A stretch of DNA of 64,000 nucleotides from an uncultured Lachnospiraceae bacterium (lineage in GTDB: Bacteria > Bacillota > Clostridia > Lachnospirales > Lachnospiraceae), in NCBI GenBank assembly GCA_902789175.1, contig CADANF010000002.1, positions 62,001 to 126,000 on the forward strand, written 5' to 3'. Below are positions 1 to 8,993 of the stretch, piece by piece; position 1 is the stretch's first letter, and each line of letters opens with the position of its first letter. The translations under genes and the position numbers were made by a program. A model generated the notes under the pieces. The model did no database searches. It had not been told where the DNA came from and worked only from the letters and a program-made list of their open reading frames with translations.

Positions 1-1
1 A

Positions 2-1414
2 TCTGAATGTGTACCATTTATCAAGACAGGCGGACTTGCAGATGTTGTTGGAACTTTACCTAAGGAATTCAACAAAAATGAATATGATGTCAGGATCATA
101 ATGCCAAAATACATGTGCCTTCCGGATAAATACAAGAACAACATGAAATACATCACACATTTCATGATGGATCTTGGCTGGAAACAGGAATATGTTGGAG
201 TTATGTATCTTGAATATGAAGGCGTTCCGGTATATTTCATTGATAATGAAAAATATTTCAGCGGCTTTAATATTTATGGAGATGTAAAATGGGATATCGA
301 GAAATATTGCTATTTCTGTAAGGCAGCTTTATCAATACTTCCAGCAGTAGGCTTTCAGCCGGATATACTTCATTGCCATGACTGGCAGGCAGGACTTGTT
401 CCGGTATATTTAAATACAATGTTTCAGAATAATCCATTTTTCAGCTGCATGAAGTCGATCATGACTATCCATAACCTTAGATTCCAGGGAAGATGGGATA
501 TTGAGACAATACAGGCAGATTCAGGACTTCCATCTTATGTATTTACAGCAGATAAGCTGGAATTCCATAAAGATGCATCAATGCTTAAAGGCGGCCTTGT
601 TTATGCAGATAAGATAACAACAGTATCAAATACTTATGCTCACGAGATCCAGACACCGGAATATGGTGAAGGACTTGATGGACTTCTTCGTGCAAGATGG
701 CAGTCTCTCTGGGGGATTGTAAATGGTATCGATTATGATGTATATAATCCTGCAAAGGATAATAAGATAGCTGCTAATTATACAAAGAAAGACGTATTAG
801 AAGGAAAGAAGAAGAATAAGGTAGCTCTTCAGAAGCGACTTGGACTTCCGGAAAATCCTGATTGCTACATGGTAGGTCTTATTTCAAGACTTACAGATCA
901 GAAAGGCCTTGATCTTATCGACCGTGTCATGAATGATATGATGACAGACGGTACACAGTTCGTTGTACTTGGCACTGGTGAGACAAGATATGAAGATATG
1001 TTCAGATACTATCAGGGCATTCATCCTTCAAAATTATCTGCGAATATTTATTTCTCTGATGAATTGTCACATCTAATGTATGCAGGCTGTGATACTATCC
1101 TTGTACCATCAAGATTTGAGCCATGTGGACTTACACAGCTTATGTCTCTTAGATATGGTTCACTTCCAATCGTTAGAGAGACCGGTGGACTTAAGGATAC
1201 AGTAGTGCCTTATAATGAATATGAAGGAACAGGAACAGGATTCTCCTTCTCAAATTATGATGCGAGAGAACTTCTTAATACCTTTAATTATTCTAAGGAA
1301 GTTTATTATAATAATAAAGAAGCATGGAAAGGCCTTGTTGAACGTGCTATGGATCAGAACTACAGCTGGGCTGAATCAGCTAAGATTTATGAAAGATTAT
1401 ATAATGATATCTAA
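2..1414 (+). CDS. glgA: Glycogen synthase GlgA, 5' end cut off by the window
   Basis: ADP-glucose-dependent glycogen/starch synthase (GT5) that extends alpha-1,4-glucan chains in the cytoplasm. The reading frame is open from base 2, and the first residues contain the N-terminal ADP-glucose loop KTGGLADVVG, so only about ten to fifteen residues should be missing. The C-terminal half has the GT-B nucleotide-sugar site (EPCGLTQLMSLRYG, then ETGGLKDTV). About 470 residues are visible, the usual family length. An ATG at 101 lies inside the conserved N-domain and is not the start. A strong terminator follows at 1461, so this gene ends its transcription unit. Confidence 0.95.
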   Translation, partial: SECVPFIKTGGLADVVGTLPKEFNKNEYDVRIIMPKYMCLPDKYKNNMKYITHFMMDLGWKQEYVGVMYLEYEGVPVYFIDNEKYFSGFNIYGDVKWDIEKYCYFCKAALSILPAVGFQPDILHCHDWQAGLVPVYLNTMFQNNPFFSCMKSIMTIHNLRFQGRWDIETIQADSGLPSYVFTADKLEFHKDASMLKGGLVYADKITTVSNTYAHEIQTPEYGEGLDGLLRARWQSLWGIVNGIDYDVYNPAKDNKIAANYTKKDVLEGKKKNKVALQKRLGLPENPDCYMVGLISRLTDQKGLDLIDRVMNDMMTDGTQFVVLGTGETRYEDMFRYYQGIHPSKLSANIYFSDELSHLMYAGCDTILVPSRFEPCGLTQLMSLRYGSLPIVRETGGLKDTVVPYNEYEGTGTGFSFSNYDARELLNTFNYSKEVYYNNKEAWKGLVERAMDQNYSWAESAKIYERLYNDI

Positions 1415-1460
1415 GTATATCATAAGATAAAACTTATCAAACAGGTTAATTATTTAGTTT

Positions 1461-1496
1461 AATAAGCCAGCTTAATATGAAGCTGGCTTATTTTTC
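1461..1496 (+). terminator. Rho-independent terminator after glgA
   Basis: A perfect 13-bp stem (AATAAGCCAGCTT at 1461-1473 with AAGCTGGCTTATT at 1480-1492) has a 6-nt loop and runs into a T tract. It separates glgA from rqcH. Confidence 0.93.
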
Positions 1497-1543
1497 GAGA
1501 AAAAACCATTATTAAAAAGTTAGAACATTAACGGGAGATAAAG

Positions 1544-3283
1544 ATGGCTTTTAACGGAATTACAATAAGCAGCATAGTAGCTGAATTAAAAGAAAAATTA
1601 ATAGGTGGCAGAGTTTATAAGGTTCAGCAGCCGGAAGAATCAGAATTAAACCTGATAATAAAAAACAATAAGGACACATATAGACTCCTTATTACAGCTG
1701 ATTCAAGCCTTCCGCTTATCTACCTTACAAATGAAACAAAAACGTCTCCTATGGTGGCGCCTAATTTCTGTATGCTTCTTCGAAAGTACATCGGAAATGG
1801 AAGAATCGTAGATATTACTCAGCCTGGTTTTGAAAGAATAATATCAATCCACATAGAACATTTAGATGAAATGGGAGATCTTAAGGAAAAACGTCTTGTT
1901 GTAGAAATGATGGGAAGATATAGCAATATCATTTTCGTGGATGAGACAGGAAAGATAATAGACAGTATAAGAAGAGTAAGTAACGATATCAGTTCTGTAA
2001 GAATTGTCCTTCCGGGACAGCCTTACGAAGCGCCTCCTGCTCAGGGGAAAGTTGATCCTCTTTCGGTCACTGAAGAAGAGATAGAAAACATATTAAAGCA
2101 GCCAGGACCAGTATCAAAGCTTATCTATAATTCATTTACAGGTTTCAGTAAGATCACTGGTGAAGAGATAATGTATCGCGCCAATGTTGATCCAAGGAAA
2201 TCTGCTGAAGATATGACTGAAACAGAATTCCTTAAAGTTAAGGAAGAAGTAGTATTTCTTATAAAAAGAATAAAAAATGGCGAGTATAAGCCATTTATGT
2301 ATAATGTGGATGGTATTCCAAAGGAATATAGTTCTATGGAACTTAAGCATTACACTGATGGTGTGGCATACGGATCCATTTCAGCACTGATCGCAGATTT
2401 TTATTCGAAGAAAAGTGCTGCGTCCCTGATAAAGCAAAAATCCAGTGATCTGCGTCATTTGATAAATAATGCGATCGAAAGAACAGCTAAGAAATATGAT
2501 CTTCAGCTGCAGCAGATGAAGGATACAGAGGATAGGGATAAGTACAGGATCTACGGTGAACTGCTTAATACATATGGCTATAGCTTAAAGGGTGGAGAGA
2601 AAAGCCTTAAATGTCTTAATTATTATGATAATGAGGAGATTGAGATACCTCTTGATCCGAACAGATCAGCATCAGAAAATTCAAAAAAATACTTTGAAAA
2701 ATATAATAAGAAAAAGAGAACTTTTGTTGCTTTGTCTGATCTTTTAGTGGAGACGGAAGATGACCTTAATTATTTAAAGACTGTCGAACATGAACTTTCT
2801 ATTGCAGAGACGGAAAAGGACTTAAATGAGATAAGACAGGAATTAGTGGATAATAAAATCGTCAGAGCTTCAGGCAAAGGGAAAGAAAAGGGAAAGAAAA
2901 AGACAGAAGCTGCAAAACCTCTTCATTTTAAATCCAGCGAGGGATATGACATTTTTGTAGGGAAGAATAATCTGCAAAATGATTATCTTTCATTTACCTT
3001 GGCTCAGGGAAATGACATGTGGTTTCATGCAAAGAATATGCCTGGAAGCCATGTTATTGTAAAAAGACAGGGAAGAGAAGAACTGCCGGATTCTGTATAT
3101 GAAGAAGCCGCAAGACTGGCAGCTTATTATTCTTCGGGACGTAAGGCTCCTAAGGTGGAGATAGACTATACAGAAAAGAAGAATCTTAAGAAGCCGCCTG
3201 CAAAAAAAACTGGATTTGTAATCTATCATACCAATTATTCAATGATAGCAGAGCCGGATATTTCAGGAATTACGCAGGAATAA
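1544..3283 (+). CDS. rqcH: RqcH / NFACT-family ribosome quality control protein (FbpA-like)
   Basis: RqcH binds stalled 50S subunits and recruits tRNA-Ala to add C-terminal alanine tails to incomplete chains, marking them for degradation. Older annotation calls the family fibronectin-binding protein. The 579 residues show the N-terminal NFACT-N domain (MAFNGITISSIVAELKEKLI), a coiled-coil middle (about 300-440) and the C-terminal NFACT-R domain with DMWFHAKNMPGSHVIV. Residues 97-98 are Glu-Arg, where the family usually has an Asp-Arg pair. A GGGAGA ribosome site precedes the ATG. It stands alone between a terminator and a hairpin. The match is strong; any adhesin role is not supported by the sequence (no signal peptide). 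Confidence 0.92.
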   Translation: MAFNGITISSIVAELKEKLIGGRVYKVQQPEESELNLIIKNNKDTYRLLITADSSLPLIYLTNETKTSPMVAPNFCMLLRKYIGNGRIVDITQPGFERIISIHIEHLDEMGDLKEKRLVVEMMGRYSNIIFVDETGKIIDSIRRVSNDISSVRIVLPGQPYEAPPAQGKVDPLSVTEEEIENILKQPGPVSKLIYNSFTGFSKITGEEIMYRANVDPRKSAEDMTETEFLKVKEEVVFLIKRIKNGEYKPFMYNVDGIPKEYSSMELKHYTDGVAYGSISALIADFYSKKSAASLIKQKSSDLRHLINNAIERTAKKYDLQLQQMKDTEDRDKYRIYGELLNTYGYSLKGGEKSLKCLNYYDNEEIEIPLDPNRSASENSKKYFEKYNKKKRTFVALSDLLVETEDDLNYLKTVEHELSIAETEKDLNEIRQELVDNKIVRASGKGKEKGKKKTEAAKPLHFKSSEGYDIFVGKNNLQNDYLSFTLAQGNDMWFHAKNMPGSHVIVKRQGREELPDSVYEEAARLAAYYSSGRKAPKVEIDYTEKKNLKKPPAKKTGFVIYHTNYSMIAEPDISGITQE

Positions 3284-3287
3284 TACA

Positions 3288-3328
3288 TTCAGGATTTTTA
3301 AAAACGGACATTTTTTTAAAATCCTGAA
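3288..3328 (+). terminator. Hairpin after rqcH
   Basis: Arms TTCAGGATTTT (3288-3298) and AAAATCCTGAA (3318-3328) pair perfectly over 11 bp; inner T/A runs can extend the stem. There is no downstream T tract in the usual place, so termination is plausible but not certain. Confidence 0.5.
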
Positions 3329-3402
3329 ATGATGAGCATACTTGAAAAAAATACTCTAAGATAGTAGAATAAATTAGTTAATCTTTAAAAAGAGGTAAAT
3401 CT

Positions 3403-4284
3403 ATGGTACGTAGTATGACCGGCTTTGGCCGAAGCGAGATGATAGATGAGACTAAAAAGATAATAGTAGAACTTAAATCGGTTAATCATCGCTATGCAGA
3501 TATATCAATCAAGATGCCTAGAAAACTTAATAAGTATGAGGCACAGATAAGAAAGACTCTTTCTGAATATATCGGAAGAGGTAAGGTTGATGTTTATATA
3601 ACATATGAAGATTTAACAGACTCAGGAGTAGTCGTTAGATATAATAAAGATATTGCCGCAGAATATATCAATTATCTTAATCAGATGAATGAGGATTTCG
3701 GACTTACAGAAGAACTTAAGCCAACTGTAGTAGGAAGATTTCCTGATGTATTTGAGCTTGAAGATAAGGGCAATGATGTGGATGAAGAACAGTACAGATG
3801 TATCGATGCAGTTGTAAGAGAGGCCTGCGAGAAATTCGTAGAAGCAAGAACTGCTGAAGGAGAGAATTTAAAGACTGATCTTCTTTCAAAGATTGATGAT
3901 ATCAGTGGACTTGTAGAAAATATTGAAGCAGCTTATCCTGCTATCGTTGCGGCATATAAAGAAAAGCTTCTTACTAAGGTAAGAGAGATATTAGAAGAAA
4001 AAGAAATAGATGAATCACGTATTGCTGCAGAAGTAACAATTTATGCAGATAAGATCTGTGTTGATGAAGAGATGGTCAGACTTCACAGTCATATAGACAG
4101 TGTTCGTGAAATGCTTAACTGTGGTGGTGAAGTAGGACGAAAGCTTGACTTTATTGTTCAGGAAATGAATCGTGAAGCTAATACTACTCTTTCTAAATCA
4201 CAGGATGCAGAGATTACAAATATTGGAATCGAATTAAAGACACTTATCGAGAAGATACGTGAGCAGATTCAGAACCTTGAATAA
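3403..4284 (+). CDS. yicC: YicC-family endoribonuclease
   Basis: Member of the YicC/YloC family of endoribonucleases. The start MVRSMTGFGRSE is the family hallmark, and the C-terminus has the conserved stretch around GRKLDFIVQEMNREANT and ends near the typical length (293 residues). The middle is acidic and helical. It starts at an ATG with AGAGGT upstream and is followed after 44 nt by gmk, the order seen in many Firmicutes (yicC-gmk-rpoZ-priA). The three genes are probably co-transcribed up to the terminator behind rpoZ. Confidence 0.92.
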   Translation: MVRSMTGFGRSEMIDETKKIIVELKSVNHRYADISIKMPRKLNKYEAQIRKTLSEYIGRGKVDVYITYEDLTDSGVVVRYNKDIAAEYINYLNQMNEDFGLTEELKPTVVGRFPDVFELEDKGNDVDEEQYRCIDAVVREACEKFVEARTAEGENLKTDLLSKIDDISGLVENIEAAYPAIVAAYKEKLLTKVREILEEKEIDESRIAAEVTIYADKICVDEEMVRLHSHIDSVREMLNCGGEVGRKLDFIVQEMNREANTTLSKSQDAEITNIGIELKTLIEKIREQIQNLE

Positions 4285-4328
4285 GATATTGGTTGGGGAA
4301 AACAAATTATCAGATAACGAGGAAAAAG

Positions 4329-4946
4329 ATGGAAAAAAGAGGAAGACTTATCGTAATATCAGGATTTTCAGGTGCTGGAAAAGGGACTGTTGTAAAAGGC
4401 CTTTGTGAAAAGTATGATTATGCACTTTCGATTTCAGCTACAACAAGAAATCCAAGACCAGGTGAAGAAGACGGAAGAGAGTACTATTTTAAGACGGTAG
4501 ACGAATTTAAGAATCTTATAGATTATAATGGTCTTATTGAGTGGGCACAGTACGTTGATAACTATTACGGAACTCCAAGAAAGTTTGTAGAAGACTGCAT
4601 CCAGCAGGGGAAAGATGTTATACTTGAAATTGAAGTTCAGGGTGCTATGAATATAAAGTCACAGTATCCGGATGCTATCATGATCTTTATCACAACTAAA
4701 GATGCTGATACATTAAAGAACAGACTAACAGGAAGAGGTTCAGAGACAGAAGATGTTATAGCAAAACGTCTTCATAGAGCCTTTGAAGAATCATCAATTA
4801 TTGATAATTATGAATATATTGTTGTTAATGATGATTTAAATACTTGCATTGATACCGTTAATTCGGTTATACTAGGCGAGAAATGCAAACGTGAAAACAA
4901 TGCAGATTTTATTGAAGAGATCAGAAAAGAGCTGGAAAAGTTTTAA
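4329..4946 (+). CDS. gmk: Guanylate kinase
   Basis: Phosphorylates GMP to GDP with ATP, an essential step in guanine nucleotide supply. The P-loop GFSGAGKGTV is at the N-terminus, followed by the GMP-binding region (SISATTRNPRPGEEDGREYY). From ATG 4329 the protein has 205 residues, matching the family. I chose 4329 over an in-frame TTG at 4293 because GAGG (4319-4322) sits 6 nt before the ATG and the extra N-terminal residues are not conserved in type. The next gene is rpoZ, 29 nt on. Confidence 0.96.
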   Translation: MEKRGRLIVISGFSGAGKGTVVKGLCEKYDYALSISATTRNPRPGEEDGREYYFKTVDEFKNLIDYNGLIEWAQYVDNYYGTPRKFVEDCIQQGKDVILEIEVQGAMNIKSQYPDAIMIFITTKDADTLKNRLTGRGSETEDVIAKRLHRAFEESSIIDNYEYIVVNDDLNTCIDTVNSVILGEKCKRENNADFIEEIRKELEKF

Positions 4947-4975
4947 TAGGATTTTTCCCGAAAGGAGATATAAAT

Positions 4976-5221
4976 ATGATACATCCATCTTACAGTGACC
5001 TTATGCAGGTTGTTAACTCAGACGTTGAGCCAGGTGAGCAGCCAGTTGTTCAGAGCCGTTATTCAATCGTGCTTGCAACTGCTAAGCGTGCCAGACAGAT
5101 TATCGGTGGTGATGATCCATACATCTCAAACACAGACGGTATGAAGCCACTCTCAATCGCAGTTGAAGAGCTGTACCAGAGCAAGGTTAAGATCGTTGGT
5201 GACGACGAAGACGCTGAATAA
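4976..5221 (+). CDS. rpoZ: RNA polymerase omega subunit
   Basis: Small subunit that binds beta-prime and helps RNA polymerase assembly. At 81 residues it is of usual size. The core motif is RYSIVLATAKRARQI, followed by a helix containing KPLSIAVEELYQ. AAAGGAGA precedes the ATG. It is the last gene before a strong terminator, closing the yicC-gmk-rpoZ unit. Confidence 0.93.
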   Translation: MIHPSYSDLMQVVNSDVEPGEQPVVQSRYSIVLATAKRARQIIGGDDPYISNTDGMKPLSIAVEELYQSKVKIVGDDEDAE

Positions 5222-5245
5222 TTTAGATATATAAGATTTTATATT

Positions 5246-5272
5246 AGGCGGACAGAAGTGTTCGCCTTTTTT
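5246..5272 (+). terminator. Rho-independent terminator after rpoZ
   Basis: Stem AGGCGGACA (5246-5254) pairs with TGTTCGCCT (5259-5267), including one G-T pair, with loop GAAG and six Ts. It lies 26 nt before priA, so priA needs read-through or its own promoter. Confidence 0.92.
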
Positions 5273-5298
5273 AGCTATAATATCGGAGGGGAAATATC

Positions 5299-7419
5299 TT
5301 GGAATTATATGCAGATATCATAATAGATATCAGTCATGCTGATCTGGATAAAACATTTCAATACATTGTTCCAGAAGAATTTATAAATGATATAAATATC
5401 GGTTCAAGAGTTAAAGTACCCTTCGGATCTTTAAAAAACGGCAGATTTGGTTATGTTGTGGGATTATCCCACAAGCCAAAGATAGAGCCTGAAAGAATAA
5501 AGAAGATCATAGACTGTCCAGCAAAGCAGCTTCCTGTTGAAAGCAGGCTGATAAAGCTGGCAGGCTGGATGAAGGATTATTATGGCGGGACTATGATAGC
5601 CGCTTTAAACACTGTTACACCGGTTAAAGAAAAGGTAAGAAAGACTGCTGTTAGAAAAGATACCAGGGAATATATTGCAGATATGGTGCCTGTGGAAGCT
5701 TTAAATGAAGAACAGCAAAGTGCCATAAATATCTTTAAAGAAGATTATGATAAGGGACTAAGAGATACCTATCTTATAAAGGGAGTAACAGGTTCAGGTA
5801 AAACAGAAGTCTATATCAAAGCCACAAAGCATGTTATAGAACAGGGAAAGCAGGTAATAGTCCTTGTGCCGGAGATCGCGCTTACTTATCAGACGGTGGC
5901 AAGATTTGCTACGGTATTTCATGAAAGGATAGCGATCATTAATTCTTCTTTATCTAAGGGAGAAAAATATAGAGAATTCCAGAAGGTTGTAAATGGAGAT
6001 GTGGATGTGATAATAGGACCAAGATCTGCATTATTTGCTCCATTTGATAACCTGGGACTGATAATAATAGATGAAGAGCATGACGGAGCCTATAAGAGTG
6101 AAACTACCCCTAAATATCATGCCCGTACTACAGCCATTGAAAGGGCACGTCTCGATAATGCTGCTGTGATCCTTGGGTCAGCAACTCCTTCGGTGGAGTC
6201 TTATTTTAAAGCTAAGGCGGGGGAATATAAACTGATAAACCTTTATAAGAGAGCCAAGGGTCAGGAAATGCCGGAAGTTGAAGTGGTGGATCTTAGAGAA
6301 GAGCTAAGCCGCGGTAACAGGACCATGATATCTGAAAAGCTTTATAATGCAATGGATGAAGCATTTAAGAAGGGGCAGCAGGCTATGATCTTTCTTAACA
6401 GGAGAGGTTATAGAAGCTATGTATCCTGCAGAAAATGCGGCCATGTAATGAAATGTCCGAGATGTGATGTGTCATTATCACTTCATAAGGAATATGGAAG
6501 AAGCTATCTTATGTGCCATTATTGCGGACATAAAGAAGCAGAACCTAATAGTTGTCCTGCCTGTGGATCAAAGCTGATCGGTGGATTTGGTACAGGGACG
6601 GAAAAGTTGGAAGAATCAGTAAAGAAAGTATTTCCTGGAATAAGAACTCTTAGGATGGATAAGGATACCACTAAGAGAAAAGGGGCTCATGGAGAGATAA
6701 TAGAGGCATTTAATCAGGGCAAGGCGGATTGTCTCATAGGAACCCAGATGATCGTAAAGGGACATGATTTTAAGAAAGTTACAGTGGTTGGTGCTGTTTT
6801 GGCAGACTTAGGACTTTTTGATAATGATTATACTTCTTCGGAAAAGACCTTTGACCTCCTTTGTCAGGCGGCTGGAAGAGCCGGAAGAGATAAAGATAAG
6901 GGAAAAGTGATAATCCAGACGTATCAGCCGGATCACTATGCTATAGTTACTGCAGCGGCTCAGGATTATGAGAATTTCTTTGAATATGAAATGGCTTATA
7001 GAAGACTTCTCAGATTTCCTCCTGCAACATGTCTTACTCAGATCCTTCTTATGTCAAAAGATGAAGAAAGATTAGAGAAAGTTTCGGAAGATATGGCATT
7101 TCTTATAAGAGATCTGTGCAAAGATGTGACAGACAATGCTGATGGAATGAAGCAGGAAAATGCTGATAATTTGATAACTGAAGAAGAAACAGATAAGGAA
7201 AAGCCTCAGCAGTTAAAAAATATATTCAGTGTAATAGGTCCATCGGATCCGGGAATAGCAAAGATAAATGACATTTACAGGAAAACTATCTATATTAAAG
7301 CAGATACAAAAAAGAGTATAGAAAAGATCCTTTGTAATGATAAGATAGAAGAGATGATAGAGAGTAATAAAGATGAAGTGATCATAGAAGTGGATTATAA
7401 TCCTTCTTCTGTGATCTGA
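5299..7419 (+). CDS. priA: Primosomal helicase PriA (replication restart)
   Basis: Superfamily 2 3'-5' helicase that reloads the replisome at stalled forks. The 706 residues show the DNA-binding N-domain (about 1-110), Walker A GVTGSGKTEVY (near 163), the DEEHD box, and the two zinc-binding cysteine clusters starting CRKCGHVMKCPRC and CHYCG...CPACG that mark PriA. The start is TTG at 5299, supported by GGAGGGG at 5285-5291. The region around 610-640 is an acidic, poorly conserved insertion. It heads the priA-def-fmt-rsmB-rlmN run. Confidence 0.96.
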   Translation: MELYADIIIDISHADLDKTFQYIVPEEFINDINIGSRVKVPFGSLKNGRFGYVVGLSHKPKIEPERIKKIIDCPAKQLPVESRLIKLAGWMKDYYGGTMIAALNTVTPVKEKVRKTAVRKDTREYIADMVPVEALNEEQQSAINIFKEDYDKGLRDTYLIKGVTGSGKTEVYIKATKHVIEQGKQVIVLVPEIALTYQTVARFATVFHERIAIINSSLSKGEKYREFQKVVNGDVDVIIGPRSALFAPFDNLGLIIIDEEHDGAYKSETTPKYHARTTAIERARLDNAAVILGSATPSVESYFKAKAGEYKLINLYKRAKGQEMPEVEVVDLREELSRGNRTMISEKLYNAMDEAFKKGQQAMIFLNRRGYRSYVSCRKCGHVMKCPRCDVSLSLHKEYGRSYLMCHYCGHKEAEPNSCPACGSKLIGGFGTGTEKLEESVKKVFPGIRTLRMDKDTTKRKGAHGEIIEAFNQGKADCLIGTQMIVKGHDFKKVTVVGAVLADLGLFDNDYTSSEKTFDLLCQAAGRAGRDKDKGKVIIQTYQPDHYAIVTAAAQDYENFFEYEMAYRRLLRFPPATCLTQILLMSKDEERLEKVSEDMAFLIRDLCKDVTDNADGMKQENADNLITEEETDKEKPQQLKNIFSVIGPSDPGIAKINDIYRKTIYIKADTKKSIEKILCNDKIEEMIESNKDEVIIEVDYNPSSVI

Positions 7420-7509
7420 TATAATCTAAAAGTGATGAGAAATATGCATCATGTAACAATGAATGTAACTAATTGTAGTAAATAATAGAAAAACATAAGG
7501 AGAAAAGAA

Positions 7510-8016
7510 ATGGCAATCAGAAATATCAGAGTAGATGGTGATGAGATCTTACGTAAGGTTTGCAAACCTGTTAAAGAGGTGACTCCTCGCATTGCAGAAC
7601 TTATTGATGACATGTTTGATACTATGTATGAAGCTGACGGGGTTGGACTTGCAGCGCCACAGGTTGGAATCTTAAAGAGAATCGTTGTTATTGATGTTAT
7701 GGATGGAAATCCTCTGGTACTTATCAATCCTGAGATAGTAAAACAGTCAGGTGAGCAGGTGGGAGAAGAAGGCTGCCTTTCACTTCCGGGACTTTCAGGT
7801 GAAGTTAAGAGACCTATGCAGGTAACATGTAAGGCTTTTGATATAGATATGAAGCCTATCACAATAGAGGCAGAGGGACTTCTCGCAAGATGCATCTGCC
7901 ATGAGACAGATCATTTAAATGGAGTTCTTTATAAGGATCATGTAGTGGGTGAGCTTCATCGTGCTGGACAGCTTCCTGAAGATGCTGAAGAGATTGAAGA
8001 AGGACCACTTAAATAA
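7510..8016 (+). CDS. def: Peptide deformylase
   Basis: Metalloenzyme that removes the formyl group from the N-terminal Met of new proteins. All three family motifs are present: GVGLAAPQVG, EGCLSLPG (Cys metal ligand) and HETDHLNG (two His ligands and catalytic Glu). At 168 residues it is a type 1-like length. AAGGAG precedes the ATG, and fmt follows 11 nt downstream. The def-fmt pairing of deformylase with formyltransferase is conserved across bacteria. Confidence 0.96.
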   Translation: MAIRNIRVDGDEILRKVCKPVKEVTPRIAELIDDMFDTMYEADGVGLAAPQVGILKRIVVIDVMDGNPLVLINPEIVKQSGEQVGEEGCLSLPGLSGEVKRPMQVTCKAFDIDMKPITIEAEGLLARCICHETDHLNGVLYKDHVVGELHRAGQLPEDAEEIEEGPLK

Positions 8017-8027
8017 GGAGAAATGAT

Positions 8028-8963
8028 TTGAAGACTATATTTATGGGAACGCCGGATTTTGCGGCGCGAGCTTTAGAAGCAATAATAAAGAAAGGCCATG
8101 AAGTTGTGGCAGTATATACACAGCCTGATAAACCTAAAGGAAGAAGTAAAAAGCTTATTCCGTCAGAAGTTAAAGTAATGGCAGAAAAGTATGACATCCC
8201 GGTATATCAGCCTGTTAAACTTCGTGAGGCTGAAAATGTAGAAAAGATAAAAGAGATAGATCCGGAAATTATAGTTGTTGCAGCTTACGGACAGATCCTT
8301 CCTCTTTCAATCCTTGAGATACCAGAGTTTGGATGTGTAAATATCCATGCTTCATTACTGCCTAAGTATAGAGGGGCGGCTCCAATCGAAAGATGTATCA
8401 TAGATGGAGAAGAAAAGACCGGAGTTACTACCATGTATATGGCAGAGGGGCTTGATACAGGAGATATGATCGAATCAGTTGAAACTCCTATAACTGCTGA
8501 AGATACTGGACTTAGCCTTACGGAAAGACTTAGTGATATGGGAGCCAAACTTATTATTTCAACTATGGAAAAACTTGAGGCTGGAACTGCAACAAGAACT
8601 CCTCAGGATGATTCAAAATCTAACTATGCAAAGATGCTTGATAAAGCAATGGGTAAGCTGGATTTTACAAAGCCGGCTGCAGAACTTGAAAGACTTATAA
8701 GGGGACTTATCCCATGGCCATGTGCTTATACAAGTATTGAGGGTAAGTCAGCTAAGATAATCAAGGCTTGCGTAGTTGAAAATAAAGAAGAGGATGCAAA
8801 GCCAGGACAGATAATTGAAGTAGCAAAGAAATATTTCGTAATAGCTTGTGGCAAGGACGCCCTTAAGATCCTTCGTATCACACCGGAAGGAAAGAAGGAA
8901 ATGGACACGGCGGCATTTCTAAATGGAAATCATATAGAAAAGGGAATTATTTGCGGAGAATAG
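8028..8963 (+). CDS. fmt: Methionyl-tRNA formyltransferase
   Basis: Formylates initiator Met-tRNA using 10-formyl-tetrahydrofolate. The 311 residues begin KTIFMGTPDFAARAL, with the formyl-folate loop around GGAAPIERCI (about 112-124, including NIHASLLPKYRG) and the C-terminal OB-type tRNA-binding domain (about 205-311). The start is TTG 8028; AAGGAG at 8015-8020 is 7 nt before it and no ATG precedes the conserved KTIF strand. It is tightly linked to def upstream and rsmB downstream. Confidence 0.96.
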   Translation: MKTIFMGTPDFAARALEAIIKKGHEVVAVYTQPDKPKGRSKKLIPSEVKVMAEKYDIPVYQPVKLREAENVEKIKEIDPEIIVVAAYGQILPLSILEIPEFGCVNIHASLLPKYRGAAPIERCIIDGEEKTGVTTMYMAEGLDTGDMIESVETPITAEDTGLSLTERLSDMGAKLIISTMEKLEAGTATRTPQDDSKSNYAKMLDKAMGKLDFTKPAAELERLIRGLIPWPCAYTSIEGKSAKIIKACVVENKEEDAKPGQIIEVAKKYFVIACGKDALKILRITPEGKKEMDTAAFLNGNHIEKGIICGE

Positions 8964-8993
8964 TAAAATTAATGCCGCGGCTTGGAGAATAAT

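Noticed and set aside
7449..7895. Antisense open frame of 148 codons opposite def
   Set aside because: def has all catalytic motifs; the reverse frame has no recognisable features.
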